Below are positions 46,239 through 57,600 of a stretch of DNA of 64,000 bases, piece after piece. The DNA lies in contig NC_035170.2 in NCBI RefSeq assembly GCF_001659605.2, positions 14,894,265 through 14,958,264 of the forward strand, written 5' to 3'. The notes below the pieces were generated by a model that had not been told where the DNA came from, did no database searches, and worked only from the letters and a program-made list of their open reading frames with translations. Made by a program: the position numbers and the translations under genes. The DNA comes from Manihot esculenta. Lineage: Eukaryota; Streptophyta; Magnoliopsida; Malpighiales; Euphorbiaceae. The stretch's first letter is position 1, and each line of letters starts with the position of its first letter.

Positions 46239-46456
46239 ATGAGGGCTCTAGTATGGGTTTTATGTTTATAGTTTTAATACATGCACAAGTCGAGCCAAGG
46301 TTCATGGAATATTTATGTTTTTTTTTATATCTTGTGAGCATGTATGGGATTTTATCAGGTGTAATAGGATGTACAGTAGGCTTTCTACGGGTTTCGGCGA
46401 TCTTAAGTCGATCTGAACCCTAGCGCTGATAGCGGTCCGATTTCCGGATCGTTACA
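46239..46456 (+). repeat. Chromovirus H 3' LTR, piece 4 (end)
   Basis: Starts with the second atgag and continues GGCTCTAGTATGGG as expected from the equivalent place in E2 (GGCTCCAGTGTGGGG). It ends CCGGATCGTTACA at 46456. The next bases, gaggt (46457-46461), should be the TSD of H; the left copy is outside the window. Confidence 0.85.
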
Positions 46457-46589
46457 GAGGTGACTGATGATGTCTCTCCCGCCCTTTAATAAGTCTTTTC
46501 CTTGAAATGAAAAATATTTTATTTTTATGTTTTTGTATGATCAGTACCTAGCCATAGACCTTGTCTACTCAAGACTTGAATAATTTCTT

Positions 46590-47620
46590 TTAAAAGATTG
46601 CTAAGGGGTTAACACTTTTCCACCATAGTGGTGATAAATAACTTGAAAATTTTGGACAGTGGAGTTAACACCTGAACATGTGGCCTGACGAATGCCTGCC
46701 TTAGGCCTAAGATACCTTATAGGATTTCTTATAACTTCAAGGCTAGTACTCTATCGTGAACACCCATCTTGTGGCTTGGGCCTCAAATGTCTCGGAAATT
46801 TTATATGGGGCTATCACCCAATAGTTAAGTCTGGCGAAATCTGCCTCGTGGCCCGACACGAATGCCTCAACGCTCATTCCTTTGGCTGAACTTATACTCA
46901 CCCTGTGGCTTTAGGCATCAAATGTCTTAGAACTTCTTATGAGGGGATTAACACTTGGTAGTTGAGCTTGGCAAAACCTGCCTCGTGGCTTCGCGCGAAT
47001 GTCTTGATTAGTAGGACCAATGCTTGATCTTTTGTCTGGCTTATACTCGCTTTGTAGCCTTGATTAGTGGGAACAATGCTCGGATTGTGGTCTAGCGGAA
47101 CCCGCCTTGTGGCCTTCATTAGTGGGACCAACACCCAGATTGTATTCTAGCGGAACTCGCCTTGTGACCTGACCTGGTGGAACCCGCCTTGTGGCCTTGA
47201 TTATTAGGACCAACACTTGAATTGTGGTTTGGTGGAACTCGTCTTGTGACTTGATTTGGCAGAACCCACCTCGTGGCCTTGATTAGTAGGAACAATGTCT
47301 AGATTGTGGTCTAGCGGAACCCGTCTTGTGACCTGGCCTGGTGAAACCCGCTTAGTGGCCTTAATTAGTGGGACCAATATCTGGATTATAGTCTAGCGGA
47401 ACCTGCCTTGTGACCTAGCCAGGTGGAACTCGCCTTGTGACATTGATTAGTGGGACCAACACCCGGATTGTGGTCTGGTGGAACTCGCCTTGTGACCTGA
47501 CCTGGCGAAACTCGCCTTGTGGCCTTGATTAGTGGACCAACGCTTGGATTATGGTCTGGCGGAACTCTCCTTGTGACCCAGCCTAACAGAACCCGCCTTG
47601 TAGCCTTTTTTACTCCTTAA
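46590..47620 (-). repeat. Tandem repeats in Tat-type 3' untranslated region
   Basis: From about 46990 to 47611, a unit of roughly 82-90 bp recurs some seven times. It is recognised by (A/T)TAGTGGGACCAACACCCGG and GGAACTCGCCTTGTGACCTG. Each unit contains the CGCCTTGTG motif twice, so it is itself built from two related halves. A looser version extends left to about 46590. Copies differ by substitutions and short indels. Confidence 0.75.
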
Positions 47621-47699
47621 TCTTTTTTTAGGCAATCCCAACGTTTCATATTACTGAAGAGCACAACACATGAAAAAAATACCTAGTTAACTGTTATTG

Positions 47700-49262
47700 A
47701 TGAAATTTTTTCAAATTATAAATATTCCATGAATGGAGAATAATTCGGCCATCTAACTTGGCTAGCTTATAGGACTCTTGGCGAATGACCTTTGAGATCC
47801 GAAATGGTCCTTTTTAATGCTTACCCAACTTACCAGATCGGCTATTACATCTATAGTCTACTTATTTTTCCTAATCATCACTAGGTCCTTCCGTTATTAT
47901 ATGAATAATCCCTATAGGCTCTCGGTCAGGGGTGGTTTCGGGAGCTATTTCCTCAGGTTTAGGTCTCCTCTCTTCCCTACCCTTCTTAGTGAACTTCCGA
48001 AGCCACCTCTTATCAACTTTTTGATCTCATCTTTCAGTTTCCAACACTCCTCCATCGTATGACCATGATTTTCATGGAAACGATAGTACTTGGTCTTGTC
48101 TCATCTCTCCGCTATCTCGGGATTGAGCTTGGGCAGCCACCTGATTTTCTTGTCATTTTTTCTGATCCACATTAAAATACATGTCTGTGAGTCATTCAAT
48201 AGACTATAATTTTTATACTTACTTTGGTCATCCCTCTTTCAGGAGACGAGGTAACTTCTGTTGTCTCCTTCAAGTCCTCGCCTCTCTGGCTTTTGGCTTT
48301 GTTTTTTGTTTACCCTTTTGTCCTCCCTTAATGCTTGGACTTCGTCATTCAGCCTGATATACTTATGGATTTGTCTATCAACTATTGATATATTGCGGTT
48401 AGATTTTTTATTAAAGAGTCCATGAACTTGACATTATATGTTCCTTTCTTTAGTGCTTCACACACTATTTCATGATTTAACTCATTCACCTATATAGCCT
48501 CGACATTGAATCGTGAGATAAAACTGTGCCCTCCCCTTAGCGAATCTTTCGCAAGTCAAAGCAGAGTTTTTTGGGAGGTATATAAGTAATAAATAGAGAT
48601 TTAAATAATGTAGCGAACTACATAAAATTTTGAATCAAATTTGGACTCAAATGTTGGTACCATTTCTGAGCCAAACCTGTGAGTATTGACGAAAACACTT
48701 GACACAACAGAAAGTCGTTGATATCTTGAAGTTGCATAATCGTCCTGAAGATCGCCAGGTGGCTTCTGGGATCTACTGTTTCATCATATTTGTCCAAGTT
48801 AGGCCACTTGAACTTGGTTGGAAAAGTTTTTGTCCAAATTTCTTCTGAAAGAGACGAGGCATCCTCCATACCAAAGTCCTCCTCTTGTTCCTTCTGATAC
48901 CTTTGAACAGTCCGTACCAGCTTCTAGTCCACATCTTTCAAGGCATTGTTTGCTTCATCTTCTTTGACCTCGGTCTTCTCTTTGGACCGTCTCTTAGCTG
49001 CCTTTGTATGAGTTCTTGGGGTATCGACGGAGGCTTCTTCCTTTTTCCTAGGAGTCATGATAGATGCCTTCCCCTGAGCCTTGTGCCGCTTGAGAGTAGC
49101 CTACAACTTCTTGATGTATTGGAGTATCTGCTCATTGGTCAAGTTGTTGAGATTTACTTCATTGACCATTGGGGGCATGTTTTGCCAACTGTCAGGGGCA
49201 AAGGAGATGATGACACTCTCATTGGTTGCAACCTTGGCAGCAGCTCATAATCTACCGGCCAT
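47700..49262 (-). pseudogene. Tat-type gag remnant joined to integrase C-terminus
   Basis: From an ATG at 49262 (MAGRL, stop soon after) the frame passes further ATGs at 49178 and 49058 (MTPRKKEEASVDTPRTHTKA). It enters a retrotransposon gag domain (FPTKFKWPNLDKYDETVDPR, AQKWYQHLSP) that stays open at 48869-48618. Several in-frame stops occur. Around 48050-48110 the gag end KYYRFHENHGHTMEECWKLK is legible. Immediately beyond it (about 47840-47720) comes KGPFRISKV...YKLAKLDGR, typical of the end of integrase, so everything between was deleted. Non-functional. Confidence 0.65.
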
Positions 49263-49389
49263 TCCAGTAGAAAAGAGAGAAATTTCTTTTTAAGAAAAAA
49301 GGAATAAGATTCCGGTTTTAATCTAAATGAACAAGGTTGATTCAATAGATTTTTCGACAATAGAACCAAATTATGTGGGAAAAAAATAG

Positions 49390-49860
49390 AGTTGTACTGT
49401 GATTAGCTAAACTTGCGCGAAAGAGAATGTGAGGTGGTGGGTGCCCACGACAGCCACTCCAACGCTCAAGTCAATATATTGAAAGGACGAATGTAGTGAA
49501 TTACTTAGAATTTTAGTAGTGTAAGAGAATAGTGTACCTTTACCTTTGTGATCCTTCTCCTTTTATACTATAAAAAGATGGATATAAATATAACATTTTC
49601 TGATAATTTGACCATGATGTGGCCGACTGTTTGATAAGAGATATCACTAGCTAATAGGTTAGTAATCCCGTGATTATAGGCGTAATGTGAATACACTGGA
49701 TGATGCCTGATAATGAGAACTTTGTGTCGAGACCTATCCAGGAGAGAGTGAGTCTTGATAATAAACCGGGTGTCAAGATATCCGAATCTTTTTTTATTCG
49801 GATGGAACTGCATTATCCACTTATCAAATTTTTGCCACATAAACTTATTATGTGATAATA
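49390..49860 (-). repeat. Probable 5' LTR of the Tat-type remnant
   Basis: Minus strand: TAGTATAAAAGGAGAAGGATC (TATA-like, around 49555-49575), then a GACTTGAGCGTTGGAGTGGC segment near 49440-49480, which resembles the downstream part of Tat LTRs. Exact ends are not determined, because the other LTR is not in the window. Confidence 0.4.
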
Positions 49861-50690
49861 GCTCATAACTTACTTTAAACGATTTTTGTCGAGCATCAAT
49901 ATACTTTTCATCCTTCTGTTTTTCTCATTTTATTTTTTTTCTCTCTATATCTCTATCATTTTATCTCGGTCTCCCTTCTTATTTCATGCGTTACTGTTAT
50001 GAATGTTATTATTAAATTCATTACAACTGTCTACGCACGTTGTTCCAAATTTATAAAAATTACTGCACTATTATTTATTTAAGTTATAAACTAATATTTT
50101 TTCAATTATTTTTATTTTATAAGTTTAATAATATTTTTTAATATTTAAATTGTAATTATTAGTTTTAATAACTATTTACATTGCTATTAAAACATACATA
50201 TAACATATGATACATATATATCATGCTTCAATATTTATGTGTTATGATTATTTTTTTTATTTAAGTTGTAAGTAGTTTTAATACTATATCTCTCTACATA
50301 TTATTATTTGATATCATCTCCCTTAGTTTTTTAAAATTATTTAAGTTTTAAATTAATATTTTTGTTAATTACTTTTAATTTATCAATAGTTATCATAACA
50401 TTATATCTAATTTATATTGCTTAATACTATATATTTTTAACACTTAAATTGCAATTATTAGTCTTATTAACTAAATTAACCTTTACTAACATAATTAAAT
50501 AAATTAGTTATTGCCATGCGTATGTTTTAGGAAAAGTTATTAGGTAAATAATTTAGGTATTTTCTATACAAATAAATTAAACATTTGCTTTTTTTTTTTA
50601 AAAACTAAATTAAGCATTTAATTTAATATCAAATAAAAAGTTAGTTTTATTAAAAAGAGTTTAAATCATCCAAACATAACCAATAAACCA
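49861..50690. other. AT-rich intergenic DNA
   Basis: Very AT-rich, with poorly conserved internal repeats of a TTTAAGTTATAAACTAATATTTTT type (about 50080 and 50340). No credible gene. It may contain old MITE or Helitron sequence. Confidence 0.5.
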
Positions 50691-50699
50691 AGGTCATCC

Positions 50700-51614
50700 T
50701 TGTCCTTACCCTAAACGTATTTTCTTTCAACGCCGCCCGCTTCTCATCTTCTCCCTCAACTTCTCCCTCAACTTCTCCTTACGGCTCTAGCAACACCCAA
50801 CGAGTCGTTTTTCCATCCGCAACGATAGCCATACCAACAACCAACGGCGTTTCTCCCTTCGCGCATTATTCTCCCACCTCTCGCTGTTAATGCGATCCTC
50901 ACTCGTGCATTTTGTCCATAAGCCCACTGCACATGTCCTTGGTGCTACTCCTCGTCTTGCTGCTCACCTTCCTTGCCGCTAGTTCTTGTCATCAGTCACG
51001 CTGCTGGTCCTCGTCCTCAGTCACGTTGCTGCTTTCTGTGATGCTTGCCTCTAGCCGCCCGTTGAGGTATTGAATTAATGCCTGCAACTGCAGATCTGTG
51101 TATTATACAGTGTTAGTTAGAATACTATAGGAAGTTTGAAATGACGATATACTATGATTTAAAGCAATTATTTTGAAGATTGATTTATGAGAGTTGTGTG
51201 TTCATATTTCTTTCATATTTCTCATGTTGATTTGTATTTCTGAAAATTGGAATGTGTTTGTTAAATTTTAAGATTTATTGAATGTGTTTGTTGAAATTAG
51301 ATTTCCGAGATTTGTGTGTTTGATGTTTGTGGTGGAATGCATTTAATTAGCCTTTCTCATCGCCTTAAGCCATAAAGCCACCGATATCGCCGTCGTTCAC
51401 CATTGCCGTTCTCGCTTGCTGTCACCGTCCTTGTCGTTCAATAGATATCGCCTCAAATCTGGCTATCGTTTTCAGGTTGAACAGCATCGGAAGTTTAAGA
51501 TAGAAAGATTTGTCTAAAAAGAGAGGGAGAAAGAGAGAGTCGCAGATAAAATCTCGAGTCACGATCACTACACCACCAGAGAAGGGTCGAAACTGATATT
51601 CAAAATCTTGAAGC
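50700..51614 (+). promoter_or_regulatory. Upstream/5' UTR region of the SLX9-like gene
   Basis: GC content rises here relative to the flanking AT-rich DNA. ACCCTAAAC at 50708-50716 resembles a telo box, and AGCCCA at 50921-50926 is the complement of a site II element (TGGGCT). The pair is common upstream of plant ribosome-biogenesis genes. A CT-rich stretch with CTCCCTCAACTT repeats lies at 50745-50775. The transcription start is not determinable, and a 5' UTR intron is possible. Confidence 0.35.
50933..51073 (+). CDS. Small open frame, 46 residues, signal-peptide-like (hypothetical)
   Basis: Begins ATGTCC and encodes MSLVLLLVLLLTFLAASSC, a strongly hydrophobic N-terminus like a secretion signal. 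A Ser-rich middle and a second hydrophobic patch (VTLLLSVMLA) follow, ending SSRPLRY and TGA. I recognise no family. It lies upstream of the SLX9-like start, so it could be an upstream ORF in that mRNA, a secreted peptide, or chance within CTG/CTC-rich DNA. Chance is quite possible. Confidence 0.2.
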   Translation: MSLVLLLVLLLTFLAASSCHQSRCWSSSSVTLLLSVMLASSRPLRY

Positions 51615-54600
51615 ATGGGAAAGTCAAGGTACTCTAACTGTTTCAACTTCTTCTCAATTTCTCATGAATTCTGCTCTTTAAATTGACGTTTGCCTCCTTT
51701 TTTTTCTTTGTGATTTTGCCAGACAAGATTCTGTGACTAAAGCTGATCGCAAATTCGAGAAGAAACTTCAGTTCTATTCCAGTGAGTGCTTAGCTTCTTA
51801 TTCTGAAGTTGGAATTTCTCAATTTTAACACTTGATTGGTTTAAATTAGTTGGCAACTCAAATGCATTTTTGGGTTAATTGAATTAGTGATAAGTTCACC
51901 TATGATTGGTTTCTACCTCTTTCTTTCGCTAAAGGGTTCGTGATAAGAATTTCTCGTCAATTTTTTATGCAGAGGTTAGAGATACAGTTGCCAGTTTGAC
52001 TGCCCAAAAGTCCATCACTAAGGTAGGTATTATTTTTTCACTCCTTTCTCTCTCTTTATCTGAGAAAAATATATCCGCCTGCTATAGGCAATTAGTCATG
52101 TTGCATTCTGAATTGTCTAGTTTGAGTTGAAGCGCTTTTTCATGCACAGTTCTTGGTGATTTGAATCAGAATAATGACTCCTCCCACTTTTTATCAGTTT
52201 CATTTATGTCTCTTTGAGGTTTTTGAGCAACTATGTTGTTGTTTTTCTCCTTTGGATAATTTCGTTCTAGTGGGGATCTGTCTTGGCGTCTCTTATTTTT
52301 CATGTTCTGGTGTGTATAATGCCTGGGGGGACGAGATAACTGTGGTTTATTTGCTTTTTTATTTAATTATTATAAAGCATCAAATTACAGTTTGTATAAT
52401 TGGATTTGAAAAATTTTGCTTGATATTGGTTAAATATATCTGAGATTTCTTTCATACAGTGCTCAACTCCCTTGATCCCACAGTGACAACTGTTTTTCTT
52501 TTAGTCCTTCTATAGGTGGCAAACTGGCAATAAGAAAATATACAAGTTACATGGTTAAGTTTTATTGTCATGTTTGAATATTTTTAAACAATGGAAATGT
52601 AAGTACAATAGCAGGAGGGAATTAAGAGGGTGTTTGACGTAGAACCCTATGGCACAAGTCTCAAGCCCACATGCACAAGTAGATATGGAATCCAAAGATT
52701 TGATAAACCCACCTCCTATGGCACCCCAAACTTAGAGAAGCTGAAACACCAATGATCGAAGGATTTAGATGAGAATCTGACATACGCCACAACGAATAGT
52801 TAATAAGTTAGCTAAGATTTCTGGTGCAATTGATGAAAGCAAATCCTCACTCTCACTCAAAGCAATACACGCCAAAGGCATAAAAAGAATTCTGAAATTT
52901 TGATTAAAAAGCTACCTCTTACAATTGTTTCTTATCCTTATATAATGAGGAGAAAAACAAATAAAACCCTAAGACACTCTTCTTGGACCTGACTTAAACA
53001 CATAAGGGCCAAGCCCAATCACTCACTAAAATAACACATAAGTATTAAAACATAAGTCCAAAACATGGCCCAACACTTTAAAACTTAAAAGATAAAGTAT
53101 GGCCAGAATACAAGCCCAAACAAAGCTAAAATAAAACAAGTGTTAAATAATAAAAATATAGCAAGCCCATCATAACAAAGCTGAATCTTCACAAAAACCT
53201 TACTTGGTCTTCACTTTATGCTTCCCTTTGTGGAGTTTCAGCCCATAGGTTTGATTAGGCTCCCTAAGCCTATGATTGCAATTGTTGCACCAAATCAGTC
53301 CCATATGAGTTGAAGCACGCTCCAAATATATATGGATCATATGAATATGATTTTGAACTCCTTTTAGATCCATTTGAATGACATAAGTTTGCTTCACACC
53401 ATTGTTAGAAATTTGCCCTATTAGATCCGTATCACTCTCCTTCTTTAGAAAAGATTCGTCCTCGAATCTTGCTGATATTTATGTCAAAAAGGGAAGCCTT
53501 AGGAACCCATGTATCCTCAAAGACTTCCTTTTAAATAGGTAGAAATAGGATAAAACTTTCGTCATGAATGTTTTCATCAACAACCTGCACATCAAGAACA
53601 AATGAATTAGACATAAAAATATTAGTCATAGAAAGATCCTGTGGATGTGACCCATTCTCCTCTACAACTTCCAAAACAGTCTCATTCGCCTCCTCCACCT
53701 CATCAATCACGTGCTTCCCATGTCCCTCATCATTCACAACCTCTTCTATAAGTTCATTGATGGAATTCTCAACAACAACTACATTAGATTCATGCATTAC
53801 AACTTCCTCTTCAATTTCAATCTCTATTGAAGTTGAGATTGAAACTTTAGTCTCTACTTTCTCCTTTTCTTTCTTCACCTTCCCTCCTTGAACTAGTCTT
53901 GATTCTTTTCCAGCCTCTTTACCCTCAAATTCACTCTTTTCTCTCATCTTTTCTGCAGAATTCAAGCTCTCACTCCCCTTTGTGGCCAAGGCCGAAGCCT
54001 CCCTCTCCCTCTCCAGCATCTTTATTTGATCAACATATACCTCTTGAGGTGATAAAGGAGCGAGTATAACCTTCTGTCCTTCATGAGTGAAGGAGTACTT
54101 ATTATTGAACCCATCATGTTGCACCTTTCTATCATGTTGCCACGGTCTACCCAACAACATATGGCTTGCCTGTATAGGTACCACATCACACAAGATCTCA
54201 TCCCTGTACCTACCAATAGAAAATGGTATAACCACCTGGCGTGTAACCCTAACCTCACCACAATCATTCAACCATTGCAATCTATATGGCTTAGGGTGTT
54301 TAATAGTAGCCAAGCCCAATTTTTCCACCATATACACACTAGCCACATTTGTGCAACTACCTCCATCAATAATGAGAGTACACACTTTTCCATTAACCAA
54401 ACACCTAGTGTGAAATATGTTTTCTCATTGTTCTAGGCTTTCTTCCTTAACCTGCATATTCAGAGCACGCCTAGCAACAAGCATCTCACAATGTGTAGCA
54501 AGCAACACATTATTAACCAACACATCCGAATCATCACAGTCATTATTGCAATTAGGAGTTTTTTGAGGTATTCTTGTAGAAGTGGAAGCTTGTGAGACAT

Positions 54601-57600
54601 TCAAACTCTTCATAGTTTCAGTCAATCTCTCAAGAGTCTTATTGAGCCTTTGTAACTCACCACTGACGGACTTCTTAAAGAGCTTATAATCGTTACCTAT
54701 ATTCGATTCACTTCCATCATTACGATCCACCACATTCTTGTCTTTACTCATCCTACCTTAAATCAACAAAGAACAAAAAGAACTAGCAAATATTGTGTTA
54801 AAAAAAAGTACTCGAGTGTTTGCACTCTTACCATTCTTTTGCTGATTCTTCAATTGCACTTCAGAAACTAAGATCAACCAACCAACCACAAGGTGTGTTT
54901 AATGAAACAAAGAAGAAAACCTAAAGAAAGAAGGAAGCGCACAAAAAAAACTAGAAAGAAAACACTGACAATTTGGAAAGTAACACACGGACTAGACTTT
55001 GTGCTACTTGAAAAATATCACCTAAAGTATAGATCCAAGCAAACAATACTCTAGCAATGTCAAGGAAGCAAAAGCAAGCTTAAACAAAAAAAAAAACTTA
55101 GAATTCAAATTAAAAAAAACGAACCTGAATAAAAGTTTGAATTTAATTCACTTCAAAGCAAATTAAATATGGATCTATATAAATCTACCCAAAAAGGAAA
55201 GTATCAAAACCCCACAAATAGAATAAATAAAAAAAAAAATAAATTTCACTCAGTGCAGCATCATGGACGAAAATGGGCATTAAAAGAATGATTTGACACC
55301 AAATCAATTTAGATGCAGTTGCCTTAAATGTGCACCTTAAGGATTAGGCAGATTTCTTTTGTCTCCTAATCTGGATTCAACCCAATTCAAAATTCAAAAT
55401 TGATTCCCATAAACTACAGCAATCAATTGAGATAGGTAAGGAAATATAGATGAAAAAGGAAGCATATCACAATTTCGGCCAGATCAAGATAAATATGGCA
55501 AAGGCGATTTTTTTTTTCATTTTTTTTTTTTTTGGATTTCAAATTTTTCTTCCAAAAGAGATTATGTGATAATTTATCAAGAAGGTGCAGCTATGAATAC
55601 GCAAGCTTTCACTGAAATCAACAAGGAAGAAAAGGAAAACTAAAAAAAAACTCTAGATCCTGAGATAAATAAGAATTTACCTCACTTTGGCTCTGATACC
55701 AACTGACGTGGAACCCTATGGCACAAGCCTCAAATCCACACAAACCCACACGTACAAGTAGATATGGAATCCAAAGATTTGATAAACTCACCTCCTATGG
55801 CACCCCAAACTTAGAAAAGCTGAAACACTAATGATCGAATGATTTAGATGAGAATCTGACAAACGCCACAACGAATAGTTGATAAGTTAGCCAAGATTCC
55901 TGGTGCAATTGATGAAAGCAAATCCTCACTCTCACTCAAAGCAATACACGTCAAAGACATGAAAAGAATTCTGAAATTTTGATTAAAAATCTACCTCTTA
56001 CAATTATTTCTTATCCTTATATAGTGAGGAAGAAAACAAATAAAACCCTAAGACATTCTTTTTGGATCTGACTTAAACACATAAGGCCCAAGCCCAATCA
56101 CACACTAAAATAACACATAAGTATTAAAACATAAGTCCAAAACATGGCCCAACACTCTAAAACTTAAAAAGATAAAGTATGGTCAGAATACAAGCCCAAA
56201 CAAAGCTAAAATAAAACAAGTGTTAAATAATAAAAATATAGCAAGTCCATCATAACAAAGCTGAATCTTCACAAAAGCCTTACTTGATCTTCACTTTAGG
56301 CTTTCCTTTGTGTAGTTTTAGTCCATAGGTTTGATTAGGCTCCCTAAACCTATGATTGCAAGTGTTGCACCAAATCAGTCCCATATGAATTGAAGCACGC
56401 CCCAATATATATGGATCATATGAATATGATTTTGAACTCTTTTTAGATGCATTTAAATGATATAAGTTTGCTTCACACCATTGTTAGAAATTTGCCCTAT
56501 TGGATCCGTGTCAGTGTTTGGGTTATAAGTTGTCAAGCTTACTTATGAATAATAAGTCGCAAGTAAAGTTAGTGTTTGGTTTGGCGTTTAAGTTAAAAAC
56601 ACTACTTGAACTAAGTAAAAAGTCAAAACTGAGGCACCTTTGCTTATGACATTTACTGATTTTAAACTATTATTGACCAAGTAAAACACTATTATTGTAA
56701 TATTTTTAAAAAATAAAAAATATCAACATTATCCTCATTTTAACAACTGCAGCACTTAGTTATATATCCTTTTTTGTCATCTTAATAAATTTACTTTCTA
56801 TCACCTTTAACCAAACACTTATTAAGTAATTTCATCAAATGATTAATTTAAAATAATTTCATCCAATAAATAACTTCAATATTTTAAATTAATTTATAAA
56901 TTAAAAATATATTAAGTCAAACCATGAAAATAAGTGGCTAAGCCAAGGGGTGAGCATTATTCGGTTTAAACGGAAAAAACGGACTGAACCGAATTAATTC
57001 GAAAATTCGGTTCGGTTTTGATTAGAAAAAATCAAAAAAATTGAAGCGAATCGTTTAGTGATAATAATATATTATTTTTAATAATATAGAAATATTAGAT
57101 CATAATCAAGATTAAAATATTTCAATTAAATTTTAAAATACTAAAAGTATGGTATAAAAAATAAAAAATTTATTAAAAATTCAAACTGATCAAACCAAAC
57201 TGAACCAGACTGGTTCAATTCGATTTGGTTTCTCATCAAAATCGATTCGGTTTTCATAAATATCAAAATTTCACTTTTTGGTTTATTCGGTTCGGTTTTG
57301 GACCGAACCGACCGAATGCTCACCCCTAGCTAAGCCAAACATCCTCTGATTATGACCTTAAAACTCTTCCCTTTTTTTCTTTGCTCTTTTTCCAAACTGG
57401 GAAAAGAAGCCTATCCTTAACAACTTTTTCCATGTTTCCATTTTTCACATATTGGAATAAAGGGAGTGATATGCTTTATATACACAAAAAAAAAATCCCA
57501 TAAATTGTTATTTTGTTCATTCGAAAAATCCCTCTATTTTTCTTGTTGTTTACTTAATTTATTCATTCACGTTGGTTTTTTTTTTTTTTGGCCTCTAGTC

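Larger units (their letters stand above)
46457..49860 (-). mobile_element. Decayed Tat-lineage Ty3/gypsy element (outermost layer)
   Basis: Minus-strand remnant reading from right to left: probable 5' LTR (about 49390-49860), gag (49262 to about 47850), a few integrase C-terminal codons, then a tandem-repeat-rich 3' untranslated region cut by the insertion of H at 46456. Protease, RT, RNase H and most of integrase are absent. The assignment to the Tat group rests on the gag sequence type and on repeats lying behind integrase, which is typical of that group. The 3' LTR would lie left of the window. Confidence 0.6.
52635..56513 (-). mobile_element. Internally deleted Ty3/gypsy-type element in intron 3 (3,879 bp)
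   Basis: LTRs at 52635-53434 and 55704-56513 (TGACGT...CCGTRTCA), TSD gtgtt at 52630-52634 and 56514-56518. A perfect TGGTATCAGAGCC primer site is on the complement of 55689-55701, and a polypurine tract (AAAGAAGGAGAG, complement of 53435-53446) lies by the 3' LTR. The interior encodes only a gag start joined to a protease and an acidic tail; RT, RNase H and integrase are absent. Non-autonomous. Orientation is opposite to the host gene. Confidence 0.9.

Noticed and set aside
46990..47620. Regular repeats that might suggest a CRISPR array
   Set aside because: There are no unique spacers, the units are contiguous and diverged, and the context is a plant retrotransposon.
48885..49293. Frames of 121 and 70 residues on the plus strand
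   Set aside because: They are antisense to the Tat-type gag, which explains the region better.
53568..53891. 107-residue Ser/Thr-rich frame on the plus strand
   Set aside because: It is the antisense shadow of the Glu/Lys/Val-rich protease tail on the minus strand.
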